Source: CBDCWQ01 sp965223435 (GTDB taxonomy: Bacteria > Myxococcota > Kuafuiibacteriia > Kuafuiibacteriales > Kuafuiibacteriaceae). From it: a stretch of DNA of 64,000 bases. The DNA lies in contig CBDCWQ010000017.1 in the NCBI GenBank assembly GCA_965223435.1, positions 1 through 64,000 of the forward strand, in the 5' to 3' direction. Below the pieces are notes generated by a model that was given only the letters and a program-made list of their open reading frames with translations, was not told where the DNA came from and did not search any database. Positions 35,601-42,866 of the stretch are shown here, piece after piece. Position numbers and translations under genes: made by a program. Within the stretch, counting starts at the first letter, position 1, and each line of letters begins with the position of its first letter.

Positions 35601-38069
35601 AGTGGCTGGGGGGGCCAAAGGCGCAGCGACCGACGTAGGGGCGTGTTTTGGACCGCCGGGTGCCGGCCCGCCTGCCAGGTTTGTCAACTGGAGGCGAGCG
35701 CTGGAAGCAACCCGCATGTGGTATTTATTTTCAGCGGTCACCCGAACTTGGTCTGCCCGACCCTCGGTGACATATTCGGGAAGGTCGACGCCATATCGCG
35801 CGACCTCAGAAGCCCGCGACGCGCGTGAAAAGACAATGCGGTCACGCGCTTCACGTTGATCCGATTGCTCGATCCAAGCCGCAAAAAACAGGTCCTCAAA
35901 AGCCCCCAAAGAACCTCCGCCTACCAGCGCATCAGCGCCGCGCCCATGGCTCTTCCAATGAATGGGCTTTGCCGGACCCTTACTTAAGTGAGTCGATCCG
36001 CCAAAACTTGTTGCGGAATCGTTACTTTGCACAACGGAAATCGCCCCTCCATCCAAGGCGTGGGGTTCGTAGTTTGAAACCACCACATCGCCACCATCAG
36101 AAACCGCCAGCGCTGGTTTATACCCCGTAGCCACCCTGCGGGGCTCAGACCATGAACGGCCTCCGTCGACCGACACCTGAAGCTGAATCGGGTTGGAGCC
36201 TACGGCGTTCGGGTTGTCTGAAGGCCCGTCTTCATACGCCACCACCAAGCCCCAAGGCGCCCCCGCGATCACCGGGTGGGAAGGCGTATCATCCCCTCCC
36301 TCCGTCCCGACCCACGCAAGTGTCGACAAGCGCCAAGACTGAAAAGCATCGTCCTGCCACGAGTCCCGGCGCCAAGGAGACACGCCTGGCGCGCCTTCCT
36401 CTATCCCGGCCGTCGAGGTCGACCATGCGTTTGGGACCAGAGGACGCTGAGCGAGTCGAATCTTGTCTTGCTCGTGCCAAGTGCCCCGATAGCGATACTG
36501 ATGCTGAATGCCGAGGCCCAAAAAGAGCAACTCGTCACCCGGTTCGTAGGATTCCTTCCACGTGGATTGGTAGCCCACCAAGAACCGAGTCGGACGAAGA
36601 CGCTCCACGACGGTTTCGCTGTAGACCGGTTCGAGAAACATTTCGGCCCAAGCCTCATGCCCAACCGGCTTATTGTCCCACATGCGTTTTTGACGCGCGA
36701 CGATGCTCACTGTCTTGGCGTCTACGTGAAGGGAGGGCTCATACACGTAGCTTTCTTCATTTCGAAAAAGGTATTCGGTTGCGGTATTGTCCTCAGGATC
36801 CGCATCGTGGCGTGCAATATGAGACTCCTCACACCAGCAGTCCGGACACGCGCACTGCCCCGCGTCGTCGGGCTCGTACTTTGCCAGGTACTTGACCACT
36901 TCGGTTGCGGGTGTCCGTTTCAGAACATCGAACACGTTCGAGGCTTCGCCCGTCAGATCGCGAAGGTAATAAACCTTGTTCGCTTCTCCCCACACCAGAT
37001 GGTGTCCGAGCATCGCGTCGTAAGCGGTATCCACACCGCGTTTCCAAGCGTTATTCGAACGCGCGATCTCCATGGGGCCAAAGGTACGCCCGCTGTCCTG
37101 GCTCTCAGTCCGCAAAACGCGAAAACGTGCGCCGTCCGTGGATGCCTCTTCGGGTGACTCCAGCCGCTCGATCCACACGATCGATACGCGATTTTCACGG
37201 GCCGCAATCGAAACCGAAATGACTGAAGACGAAGATCCAGGAGCCGTCCCGGTCTGCGACGACTCAAAGGTACCGGCTTTTCCGGCCTTTTCACTCCGAT
37301 GGTACCAGACCTGGTCCCCCGCGCCCTGGCCGCGAACCACGTGCACAACATGCGCGTAGGTGCCGCCGTCAAAGCCCGACAACGCCACGTCAACCTGGGA
37401 AGCGGAACCGTGAGGTGTGTACAAGACCTCCGCCGGCACAAAGGCGCCCGGTGGAGGCACGACCCGTCCAAGCGCCTCTAGCGGATCCGCGAAGCGACCC
37501 GCAACCGTCCCTGTGAGAGCCGCTTCGATGATGTTGTCCCCAAAGTCCGTTTCTGCTGCGCGCTTCGCCTCGCTTGCCACAGGAGGTGATACGTCCGCCT
37601 TTTCTTGATGGCCGAAATACCCGACCCCGGGTTGGAGTACATCGCCGTCCCCCAACAGAACATAGTCGGCTTTTGAATCGTCCCAGCGGTAGACCCGGGA
37701 AAAGCGCAGTTCCCCGTAGGGTGTGGCGCGCGCCACTGAGAAAAACTGCCAACCCGGCGCAGCTGCGGTGGAGGAGTCCACCGACCACGATTCAATCTCG
37801 CGGCCAAGAATCCAGGAACCCGCCGCGCCCGACGGCGCTCCGTCAACGTAAATCCACCGGCCTCTACTCTCCCGCATCGGAGTGGTCGCCGGTGCGCGAT
37901 CAGGCGAGTCGGCTCCATGGCCCGCGTCCTTCACTGGGACGGCGAGGAGGTTCCAGCCGGAATACGGAGCGGGTGGCGTTTTTGCCTGCTCCTGGCCGCC
38001 GGCCGCGTCGCCCGAAGGGAGAACCAAGAGTAACCAGAGCGGCCCGAATCCCAAGCGAAAATTCCGCAC
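29610..38069 (-). CDS. Giant exported protein C: BNR propeller, alpha/alpha region, tandem retropepsin-like domains
   Basis: The start is GTG 38069 (VRNFRLG), with GGAGGG 6 nt upstream exactly as in B; a 21-codon upstream extension is rejected. It is 2,819 residues. The signal peptide ends near DAAGGQ. The core is almost identical to B through about residue 1,740, plus a 20-residue insertion FGDNIIEAALTGTVAGRFAD. The C-terminal part is unrelated to B apart from a short Ig-like transition and includes a Gly/Ala-rich hydrophobic region. It ends in two single-domain aspartyl-protease-like folds. The first has FVVDNGAPVSILS (about 2367) and VDGILGWPFLS (about 2444). The second has QLDFGLAGTLIS (about 2512) and YIGINQF (about 2583). 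The usual D-T/S-G triads are D-N-G and D-F-G here, so catalytic activity is uncertain. Confidence 0.9.
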   Translation of the reverse strand: MRNFRLGFGPLWLLLVLPSGDAAGGQEQAKTPPAPYSGWNLLAVPVKDAGHGADSPDRAPATTPMRESRGRWIYVDGAPSGAAGSWILGREIESWSVDSSTAAAPGWQFFSVARATPYGELRFSRVYRWDDSKADYVLLGDGDVLQPGVGYFGHQEKADVSPPVASEAKRAAETDFGDNIIEAALTGTVAGRFADPLEALGRVVPPPGAFVPAEVLYTPHGSASQVDVALSGFDGGTYAHVVHVVRGQGAGDQVWYHRSEKAGKAGTFESSQTGTAPGSSSSVISVSIAARENRVSIVWIERLESPEEASTDGARFRVLRTESQDSGRTFGPMEIARSNNAWKRGVDTAYDAMLGHHLVWGEANKVYYLRDLTGEASNVFDVLKRTPATEVVKYLAKYEPDDAGQCACPDCWCEESHIARHDADPEDNTATEYLFRNEESYVYEPSLHVDAKTVSIVARQKRMWDNKPVGHEAWAEMFLEPVYSETVVERLRPTRFLVGYQSTWKESYEPGDELLFLGLGIQHQYRYRGTWHEQDKIRLAQRPLVPNAWSTSTAGIEEGAPGVSPWRRDSWQDDAFQSWRLSTLAWVGTEGGDDTPSHPVIAGAPWGLVVAYEDGPSDNPNAVGSNPIQLQVSVDGGRSWSEPRRVATGYKPALAVSDGGDVVVSNYEPHALDGGAISVVQSNDSATSFGGSTHLSKGPAKPIHWKSHGRGADALVGGGSLGAFEDLFFAAWIEQSDQREARDRIVFSRASRASEVARYGVDLPEYVTEGRADQVRVTAENKYHMRVASSARLQLTNLAGGPAPGGPKHAPTSVAAPLAPPATSPRTISLVGGEASLPLDLFDGAVVGDAGMVSLAVAAVPGAQGDAESAGVEVSVVPAFAASVHGNYQQALWLRDKLWRQGTDDDSSVGFQVEYEAVGDDKDASDGLRGIEEGQAIDSVPLASHERVWAYTQGIALAQYSRQGTNESLARARALARYLCSQAKVAPSGKKGFRDLIQGWPFSWNTLDDNWRDVRLVTGATAWVTHGLGVFVVSEAFSGLSDDEQKRIRACYRQALHGLIGHRHSGSMEDGRRISLVTAGWTTLGLAHADDPSALLQTGWRRTEDHLAGETWHYYDVLDALGYDNFDETRAPAVRRTMEGGHSPSSLPPLVLTKRDFAHLKQKVEATNIVTEHNLDVLSVLNHALNHQEALSLQEPGRPELSTIRAWRDELRAGIFHVLWDDVEDHWRHDLENAALSEGAGARKRTEIQAALVRGDWGRVATGGVLASESEYKEAVDAVLIDDGFFRGRFTVIPNRRHTAIDNCSWLSLSVDFDDLTNADEVEQLARCLEFTTLAFAKDIEFEGQRYYGAHYFFDGFEDKYIEGTSRQEQSFHLEATTGLILGLLAFVEAHPEHPKRDFFVREAYALWAGVQAFVLDHGFPYSSQRIINLSTLLTSSTALIWFIDVYEHFERLGPAVTENNPWLEAHPSCEARYGIGCPPPPTKLSSTKENPTSGFLLRTLGDEARLTEVSDDSIELDLPQFVELEEDPNLLWLLTQDSNAVARLREPISLHDIDDQRVVVLRLSKEEGATGVDVVRTYNLTILGGGPFSQVPSGYRDTSFELRHIAENSTKIRVQCRNLHAGLPLELGGPGTVRMPEGVGGSVMVEAPGPDPSDAVEGATLVSLHCRLEVTGPANEHVYLGFNHLQINKPSSASAGPGDDIPCVGHCDVVEQNPVLRAAIIAMGYFTSANCHRWKDHYLAGFKDRFPSLRVSLQLPLEICGFGLDTLMIFFDRQTATIYALEEGEVYRAARHGATPQVSWEDGEDPQTLAPVGAIVPGASLMIAGADPRLVQQNLLMEILFGAGVRAAGSQGGKAAGGTLAKEIIAGWLSGAAGLGLPVEELQPLADELLFALGVLAPESHNILVIPRGTPFSGVPDTFDPVQMPYPLRTQDLLVMSPAELHHHMTEVFQEESVRHLQKLLGKHTNPASLSVSSRDEGALAEFVRFVDSTWRGHIPQTVVIQDTGRGIHVYQRFPSEAELISPEFAPAGLVAVMQPDGSVSVPYKRIGTGFDWTPQGTDALSAGLLPEQKSAFNRLVASFVAELLLGSASPADAEKRIEEIKEDVITHFPPDAPKTSTQNAMAEAAEWLSLQRDPWLGLLHMVEPPDPAFWSLHGYLRPSEVPELVTLLLNESAGFQRPFSVAWLDDVSAIESVAIESNRLYGVVIPDLVQTEVPVSFGSPSPSFDLNSPVPVYTLTPASPTAFDARFNEVYKDHSGWLGAQELAKLLDEAARPAFLRWMRQLIVGVPRRQSGEGPILLGDNDLPVNTAFSWPKISFRRSPPDGFFEPTETEASKTNSKVRLLPFERIPGAPQMIVQATVNGIPMRFVVDNGAPVSILSPEALAQLNEDDDYTSTDFRVKHHGFHKFSGKSHVARLKNVVIGDRAFDSFPVSILSMPELEKYHVDGILGWPFLSLQVLYVDSVGKSIGFFPKDAIATAQLPISGFTAIPIEVEDESIRLPIRVATGTELRAQLDFGLAGTLISEKFVPDAKNDGRAQSRVGEIEVFPHRMQRMEIGAWVIEPADVLVAPDGPMLRDGRKPTMYIGINQFRGQEIILDIPNEVLYVKETDTPFFDPVDMAPTEVIKAYRALSDSEKQDFVANASGLVALHLRNKLLDGALIEFESHRNSLGRSGSLNPSIFATRNDSREDVDPDEDDEAPVLKFDQGVRFEKEVEAWSKKTLEKGLSTKVKARRGRIVDGWNLDDPLMRLISAYEWTVELEDGQILRYIWWEPGIVPGTTDKEIADNYHSLTESLQARWYKIATPEEKQRIDNAIKATR

Positions 38070-38253
38070 CTTTTGCCCTCCAAAACCGAAAATAGAACAG
38101 GCACCTAGACCTTGTGCCCGTCTTAAAGTCAATGAACATTGACCGGGGGGAAACCTCGATTTCTGTGACGGTCTTCCCTCGGGAGGTCGATTCGATGATG
38201 AACGCCGCTTTTCGTGCTTTTCGACTCGGTTTGGACCCTGTCTGGAGCGCGGC
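32828..38253 (-). repeat. Long direct repeat, copy in gene C (partner 19181-24545)
   Basis: Same orientation as the partner, about 13.7 kb apart, with gene E and the unique C-terminal part of gene C between them. It includes the upstream palindrome, the ribosome site and the complete propeller and toroid-like coding region. Recombination between the two copies would delete about 13.7 kb and leave a single B/C hybrid. Confidence 0.9.
38104..38143 (-). promoter_or_regulatory. Putative promoter with overlapping palindromic operator upstream of gene C
   Basis: The perfect inverted repeat GTCAATG-AA-CATTGAC is at 38128-38143, 59 bp upstream of the GTG start. The minus-strand TTGACT overlaps its inner half and is followed after 17 nt by TCTAGG. 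Position and sequence match the element upstream of gene B, though this could simply reflect the recent duplication. Confidence 0.45.
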
Positions 38254-38359
38254 TTGTTGCTTTGGGGCCTGGATCTGAATGGTTCTTTGGCTAGGCCGAT
38301 TAGGTAAGAGGGGTGAAGCGAAAGGCCAACGGATAGACTTCGAGATTGCGATGGTTCGG

Positions 38360-38440
38360 GGTCAGGTCCGGGTTCAGTTCAGGTCCAGGTCCAGGTCCAG
38401 GTCCAGGTTCAGGTCCAGGTTCAGTTCAGGTCCAGGTTTA
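38360..38440. repeat. Hexanucleotide tandem repeat AGGTCC/AGGTTC
   Basis: A run of degenerate six-base units alternating GGTCCA and GGTTCA, with two shortened units. On the plus strand it would encode an Arg-Ser repeat, but the frame around it has no coding character. It lies between gene C and the small exported protein gene, in otherwise non-coding DNA. No gene was recognised from 38070 to 38459. Confidence 0.85.
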
Positions 38441-38459
38441 GGAGGTCGTGAAGCGCGGG

Positions 38460-39125
38460 CTAGTTGTCGGCGAGGTCGACTCGGTACTCCACATCAACGA
38501 CGGTGGTTTTTTGGCCGGTGCTGATCCAGATGCGATCCAGCTTCTTCCAGGGGGCTTTGTTCTCTTGAACCGTGAACCACGGTCCTGCCGCAAAATGGGC
38601 GCCCTCCAGTCAGAAACGGCCCCAAAGGTGGTTGAGGCCGACCCGCTTGACGGTGCCGCTGTAGTCAAATGCTTGTAGGTCCCCAGTGGCCGGAATGCGA
38701 AGGTGCGCTTTTTGTCCCAACGCGACGCGTGTTGATTTCAGCTCGGCGATGACGATGCCGGCATCGCTGACGAGACGCATTTGAACCATGGCGTGGTTTT
38801 TTTGGAGCGCATTCTGAAGGAAATGGGCGTGGGCTTCGTCGAGCGGGCTGGTGCCCTTGTGGTTGAAGTGGGTGCGTACTTCGGTTCCGTGGTAGAGGAG
38901 GGTTTCGAGGGGGGTGTTTGCGGCCTGCGCTGGATCTGCCTGATACGCTTCGAGCCAGGCTTGAAGGGCTTTGTCACCCAGTTTGGGGCTGTCGTGCCTT
39001 GCGGTTTTGCAGCCGCCCGCGCACGCGTTGTCTGGCGCTGCTTTTGTGGGGGTGACCAACACAAATGGGGTGAGCAGGGCCGCGGACCATGGGGGAACGC
39101 AGGCGAGGGTGAATTTGATTCTCAC
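38460..39125 (-). CDS. Small exported protein of unknown function, interrupted by an in-frame TGA at 38612-38610
   Basis: I place the start at GTG 39125, which gives a signal peptide (VRIKFTLACVPPWSAALL) ending near TKA-AP. The open frame runs 33 codons further upstream without signal character. After 171 codons there is a TGA. The same frame then continues for 49 codons of convincing coding sequence (WFTVQENKAPWKKLDRIW, VVDVEYRVDLADN) to TAG at 38462-38460. The protein reads as a helical part (ALQAWLEAYQADP) followed by a beta-rich domain spanning the TGA. I do not recognise the family. The TGA may be a nonsense change (for example from CGA), selenocysteine or a real stop. Conservatively, the product is 171 residues ending at 38610. 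Confidence 0.6.
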
Positions 39126-39506
39126 GGTGGTGGAATATACCAACGGGCGAAGGGGCGCATAAGATCTACGGGGCTTTCTTGTGGGCCGCGCCTGGGCTTG
39201 GGCCGGTCCATTTTCCCTGCTCAAGGTCTTGAACCGGCAGAGGGCTGATCGAGGCCATTCGTTTTCTTGTCGAGTGCAGGGCTCAAAGGTTTGTGTCTAC
39301 GCTGTAGGGCGGGAAGGCCTCGCTGACTACCTTTGTCGACCCCGCGTCTACGGAGACCATGAGCCTGGCGTGCCGCTCGGGTGAATTCAAGTGTTTAGCA
39401 AAAAGTAGGCGGCTCAAAGACCCAAATGATGGCCCGTGCGTTTGTCCTCTCTGTGTGCGGTTTTCGTGGCGTTTACTTGGTTTCTTTATGGCATAGACTG
39501 CGGGTT
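39126..39506. other. Divergent intergenic region, no gene recognised
   Basis: Lies between the minus-strand small exported protein gene and the plus-strand HEAT/DUF2330 operon. Short open frames on both strands have no motif, signal or ribosome site. Presumably contains the promoters for both directions; no confident -35/-10 pair was picked. Confidence 0.4.
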
Positions 39507-39548
39507 CCGGACCGCGGGTTTCGGTTGGTGCTTTGGCCCGCGGTCCGG
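39507..39548 (+). promoter_or_regulatory. Perfect 12-bp GC-rich hairpin in the leader of the HEAT/DUF2330 operon
   Basis: CCGGACCGCGGG (39507-39518) and its exact complement (39537-39548) enclose an 18-nt loop. The hairpin ends 14 nt before the GGAGGAGA ribosome site of the next gene and has no following T run, so it is not a simple terminator. It could be a protein-binding site, an mRNA structure affecting translation, or a DNA operator. Confidence 0.6.
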
Positions 39549-39574
39549 CTCGTGGCGTTTTGGGAGGAGAACCG

Positions 39575-40576
39575 GTGAAAAGAATGTGCATTGTGGCCGC
39601 GATGGTCATGGCCTCGCTCGTTTTGGGGCTGAGGCACCCGCAAGCGGCTCAGGCCGAGCCAAACGCGTGGGTTCGTGACCTGACGGTAGATGAGAAACGA
39701 GAGGCCGCGATTCAAGCCCTGGTACGGATGGGGCCACGCGCCGTACCGTATTTGGCCGAAGCTGCGCGCGACGGCTCCATCGAGCAGCGCGGATGGGCGA
39801 TTGTCTGTTTGGGGCGGGTGGGCACCAAAAAGTCGCGGGGGACACTCGAGGTCCTCCTTGCTTCTTCTACACCTTTGGTTTCCACCTGGGCGGCGGCGGC
39901 TCTCCTCGATTCGTCGCGGACCATGGATGAGCTTGTGGCCGAGGTACCGTTGGTCAACCGCTTTCCAGCGACGCTCCGGACCTTCGAAAAAAGGTTCGTG
40001 GGCCTATGGCCGCAAGATGCCGGAGCCAGCAGTTTGGACGCCCTCCTTGCGAAACTCCAAAGCAATCCCGCTCTCACGGCGCGTCTTGCTCCGGTCATGG
40101 CCTCGCTCGGGCCCGGCCCCCTGCTCGATGCGACGCTGGGTTCACCGAACAGCGGGTATCGCATGATGGCGGCTCGTTTTCTGGCGGCTACCCTTCAGGC
40201 CCCGGGGGGCCATCGAGACGTGGTTCTTGCCCGGTATGCGTTCGATCCCCAAGCAAAGCGCGTGCCTTGGGCGGGTGGTGCCCTGTACGTGCCCGGTATC
40301 CGGTGGGAAAAAGAAGAGTCTGTACGCCTCGCACGTCACCTCTTGGCCTGGCTACTGTGGTCAGATCTGCATTCGGAGCCGAGCGAATTGGCCAAGGCCG
40401 CGAACAATTTGCGCGTGCTTTGGCGCCCTTTGAACTGGCCGGCTCCCGGAAGGAACGACAGCGCAATTTCGTGGCTAACGGCCTATCAAAGGGCCGCGGG
40501 ACCTTCAAAACTCCGATCTCTTTTGAAAGAGCAAAATGCCCTTCGAGACGAGCGGTACAGCGCCCTTGTTAGGTAG
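39575..40576 (+). CDS. Exported HEAT-repeat protein
   Basis: The start is GTG 39575, chosen for its excellent ribosome site (GGAGGAGA, 4 nt spacing) and because it opens directly into a signal peptide (VKRMCIVAAMVMASLVLG, cleavage near QAAQA-EP). The open frame to 39533 is not the start. The mature part begins with HEAT-like helices (EAAIQALVRMGPRAVPYLAEAARDG, then a WAIVCLGRVG block), a scaffold for protein binding. The remainder is helical without a recognised motif. The next gene, a DUF2330 protein, follows after 9 bp, so the two are co-transcribed and probably act together in the envelope. Function unknown. Confidence 0.85.
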   Translation: MKRMCIVAAMVMASLVLGLRHPQAAQAEPNAWVRDLTVDEKREAAIQALVRMGPRAVPYLAEAARDGSIEQRGWAIVCLGRVGTKKSRGTLEVLLASSTPLVSTWAAAALLDSSRTMDELVAEVPLVNRFPATLRTFEKRFVGLWPQDAGASSLDALLAKLQSNPALTARLAPVMASLGPGPLLDATLGSPNSGYRMMAARFLAATLQAPGGHRDVVLARYAFDPQAKRVPWAGGALYVPGIRWEKEESVRLARHLLAWLLWSDLHSEPSELAKAANNLRVLWRPLNWPAPGRNDSAISWLTAYQRAAGPSKLRSLLKEQNALRDERYSALVR

Positions 40577-40585
40577 GAGAAACTC

Positions 40586-41992
40586 ATGAAACTCAAACAC
40601 TTTGGAGCATGGGCGCCCGCACTCACTGCCGCCGCTATGATGGCCGGGGCGGTCCACGCAGATCCCTGTGGCATGGTGCCCCCGCTTTGGACCATGAATG
40701 TTCCCCAAGCCATCACCCGAATCGGTGTGCAGCGAACCTATGTCTTTCATCGCCAAGGCATGGAGTCTTTTGTGATTCGCCCCGAGTTTAAGGGCAAGGT
40801 CGATGAGTTCGGGATGCTCATTCCTTTTCCTTCTCCCCCCTCGATTCGCAAAGTTCCGGACGACATCTTCGCCCATTTTGCCAGCGCGGCTGAGCCGCCA
40901 GAAGTTCGTCTCAACGTGGCGTCTCGTCGTCGAAGGTTGTTGCCGAAGCCTTCGATGGCAGCACGATCCGGGGTGGGTGCGCGCAAGAAGGTCAAGAAAC
41001 TTCAGTTTGATGAGGTGCGTGTGCTCAATCAAGAGGCGGTGGGCATGTACGAAGTGGCGGTGCTCGAGGCCGGAAGCGCCTCGGCACTCAAGCGTTGGAT
41101 GGAAGACCACCACTATCGGTATCCGAAAGGTATGGAGGATACGACCAACGAGTACGTGGCCGATGGATGGTGTTTTGTCGCCGTCAAAACCCGCGTCGGC
41201 AAGAAGGCAGGGGTCGACCCAAAACCCGGGATGCGTGCAGTCGATGCCCAACTTCCGAAAGGGGCGACCTTCGACGGCGCCGTTCAGGCAATGGGTTTTC
41301 GTTTCAAAAGCAAAAAGCTGGTGGTCCCGATGCGGCTCTCGGCCTTCAATGAAGGCGAGCTTCGCAACGTTGTCTTCTTGTTGAGCGAACATCCCATGAA
41401 GATTCGCCAATTCCCGGCGTCCATGGTTCGGCGCCAGATCCCGGGTAAAGATCTCATCCGCAACCTCAATGGATTGCTTCCGGTTCGGGTGGTGGGCGGC
41501 CCCATCAGCCGGGTGACACCCCAGCACCTCAAGACCATTGCGCCTCAGCGAGACCCCAAGCCGCACAACGGTTTTGCCCGAGAGGTGTTCTCTTCCGACA
41601 TTCGGGCTTCACGCCGCAACCAGCTCATCAACCCCCACGAAGAAGCGGAAAAAGCACTCCTCAATATCGGCGAGGCACTGAACCTTAGAGGCAAGGAAAT
41701 TGATGCCCTCAACCGCAAAGCGATCGAAGAAAAAAGAACCCAAGTGTACAAGGGGACGCTCAATGCCCTCCGCAAGATGACTTTGACCGTCATCGACGGT
41801 GATTTTCCGCGAAAGATTGTCGCCCGAGAAAACCTCCGGTTCGAAAAATTTGCGCTTGCGAGCGAAGCCAACACCCAAGAAAAGTATGATCCCAAGAGCC
41901 TTGGCCCTCGCCCCCAAGGGACAAAGAGCGCAGTGTTTTGGGGCACGCCAAAACATCTCGTGGTCAAGAAGAACTGGTGGAATCTCTGGTGA
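40586..41992 (+). CDS. DUF2330-family exported protein
   Basis: A 468-residue protein with a signal peptide ending AGAVHA-DPCG. The conserved opening DPCGMVPP, then QRTYVFH..G.E.FVIRPEFKGKVDEFGMLIPFPSPP.IRKVPDDIF in segments, matches the DUF2330 family found in planctomycetes and myxobacteria; its function is unknown. The central part contains charged, lysine- and arginine-rich stretches. The C-terminal segment has AEKALLNIGEALNLRGKEID (helical) and ends in WGTPKHLVVKKNW. The ribosome site GTAGGAGA overlaps the stop of the HEAT gene region, consistent with an operon. The frame stays open for 49 codons after the stop (see next entry). Confidence 0.88.
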   Translation: MKLKHFGAWAPALTAAAMMAGAVHADPCGMVPPLWTMNVPQAITRIGVQRTYVFHRQGMESFVIRPEFKGKVDEFGMLIPFPSPPSIRKVPDDIFAHFASAAEPPEVRLNVASRRRRLLPKPSMAARSGVGARKKVKKLQFDEVRVLNQEAVGMYEVAVLEAGSASALKRWMEDHHYRYPKGMEDTTNEYVADGWCFVAVKTRVGKKAGVDPKPGMRAVDAQLPKGATFDGAVQAMGFRFKSKKLVVPMRLSAFNEGELRNVVFLLSEHPMKIRQFPASMVRRQIPGKDLIRNLNGLLPVRVVGGPISRVTPQHLKTIAPQRDPKPHNGFAREVFSSDIRASRRNQLINPHEEAEKALLNIGEALNLRGKEIDALNRKAIEEKRTQVYKGTLNALRKMTLTVIDGDFPRKIVARENLRFEKFALASEANTQEKYDPKSLGPRPQGTKSAVFWGTPKHLVVKKNWWNLW

Positions 41993-42142
41993 ACACCCGT
42001 CCGTAGGGAACAGAGGAGGGCCGAAAGCTGTTGGGTCCTCGCGAAAGAGGTGCAAAAAGCGGTTTCCAGGTGGGAGGAGCATGCCAAACAGCTCGGCATC
42101 CCCCGGGGAGAGCGGGAGCGGATGGCAACTGCATTCAGGTGA
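41993..42142 (+). pseudogene. Possible 3' remnant of a HipA-like kinase gene
   Basis: After the DUF2330 stop the same frame continues open and reads VQKAVSRWEEHAKQLGIPRG then ERERMATAFR before TGA at 42140. This resembles the usual C-terminal helix of HipA-type kinases (V..AV..W...A...G......RMA.AF). There is no start or catalytic part nearby, so at most it is a scar. The match is short and may be chance. Confidence 0.25.
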
Positions 42143-42191
42143 GGATGTTGGCTTGCCGTCCGAGAAACCGCCGGTTTGGAGAACTCACAGG

Positions 42192-42866
42192 TCAGTAGGG
42201 GTACCGAGGAAAGTCGAACACGCTTCGATGTTCATCGCCCTCGTGGAGCGTAATGGGAGTTCGTCCTGAATAGTCAAGGTGGTTTCCGTCCAAATCGAAG
42301 AGCTCCAGGGAAACCGTCCAGGTACCGAGTCCGAGCCCTTCGTACACCGCGGGGCCTCTGGAGCAACGGATTGTTTGGGTGTCATGGGGTCTCCCTTGCG
42401 GATCTTCAAGTTTGAGTTTGACGGTGTGTACGCGCCCACAGGAGTAGCCGTTGCCGAACAGCCAGTCGATGCGGAGATCGGTCTTGACCCGAAGGGCATC
42501 GACGTCGTGTTGATGGCTCCCGTACCCATCAAGGGAGAAGTAGGCCTTCTCTCGTGCGAAAAGGAGCACGCCTTCATCCGACCAACCTTCGATGCGGACC
42601 TCGTAGTGTGTGCTCTCGAGGTCGTAAAAGTAGGCCTTCCCGCCGAGGATGCGACAATCGATTTGCTGCTCGTGGTATTCGTCCGTCCAGGAGCCCAGCA
42701 AGGACACGTGGATGAACGCGACATCGGCATCAAAGCAGTCCTGCCCTTCGAACGCGTAACGAAGGGTGAGTTCACGGTAGGTGACGTCGTACGCGTCCAA
42801 GTAGACGTCGCAGCCGGCGGTTCCGACCAAAGAGGCGAAGGCGAGGGGCATGATCTTCATGCTCAT
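42192..42866 (-). CDS. Small lipoprotein of unknown function
   Basis: I place the start at ATG 42866, because its ATGA overlaps the TGA stop of the upstream ORF and it opens directly into a lipoprotein signal (MSMKIMPLAFASLVGTAGC, Cys19). The open frame to 42890 is less likely. The mature part looks beta-rich: YRELTLRYAF, AFIHVSLLG, DCRILGGKAYFYDL, HTVKLKLEDPQG, GTWTVSLELFD and DYSGRTPITL. The pattern resembles Ig-like or transthyretin-like folds. Several Cys pairs are present. No family was recognised. Translational coupling to the upstream Cys-rich ORF suggests a common role. Confidence 0.75.
   Translation of the reverse strand: MSMKIMPLAFASLVGTAGCDVYLDAYDVTYRELTLRYAFEGQDCFDADVAFIHVSLLGSWTDEYHEQQIDCRILGGKAYFYDLESTHYEVRIEGWSDEGVLLFAREKAYFSLDGYGSHQHDVDALRVKTDLRIDWLFGNGYSCGRVHTVKLKLEDPQGRPHDTQTIRCSRGPAVYEGLGLGTWTVSLELFDLDGNHLDYSGRTPITLHEGDEHRSVFDFPRYPY

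Noticed and set aside
38070..38132. 21-codon N-terminal extension of gene C
   Set aside because: GTG 38069 has the GGAGGG ribosome site and aligns with the start of B; the extension runs through the ribosome site and the putative -10.
38279..38524. ORF encoding an Arg-Ser repeat across the hexamer array
   Set aside because: Composition is created by the satellite itself; no ribosome site, no homologous features outside the repeat.
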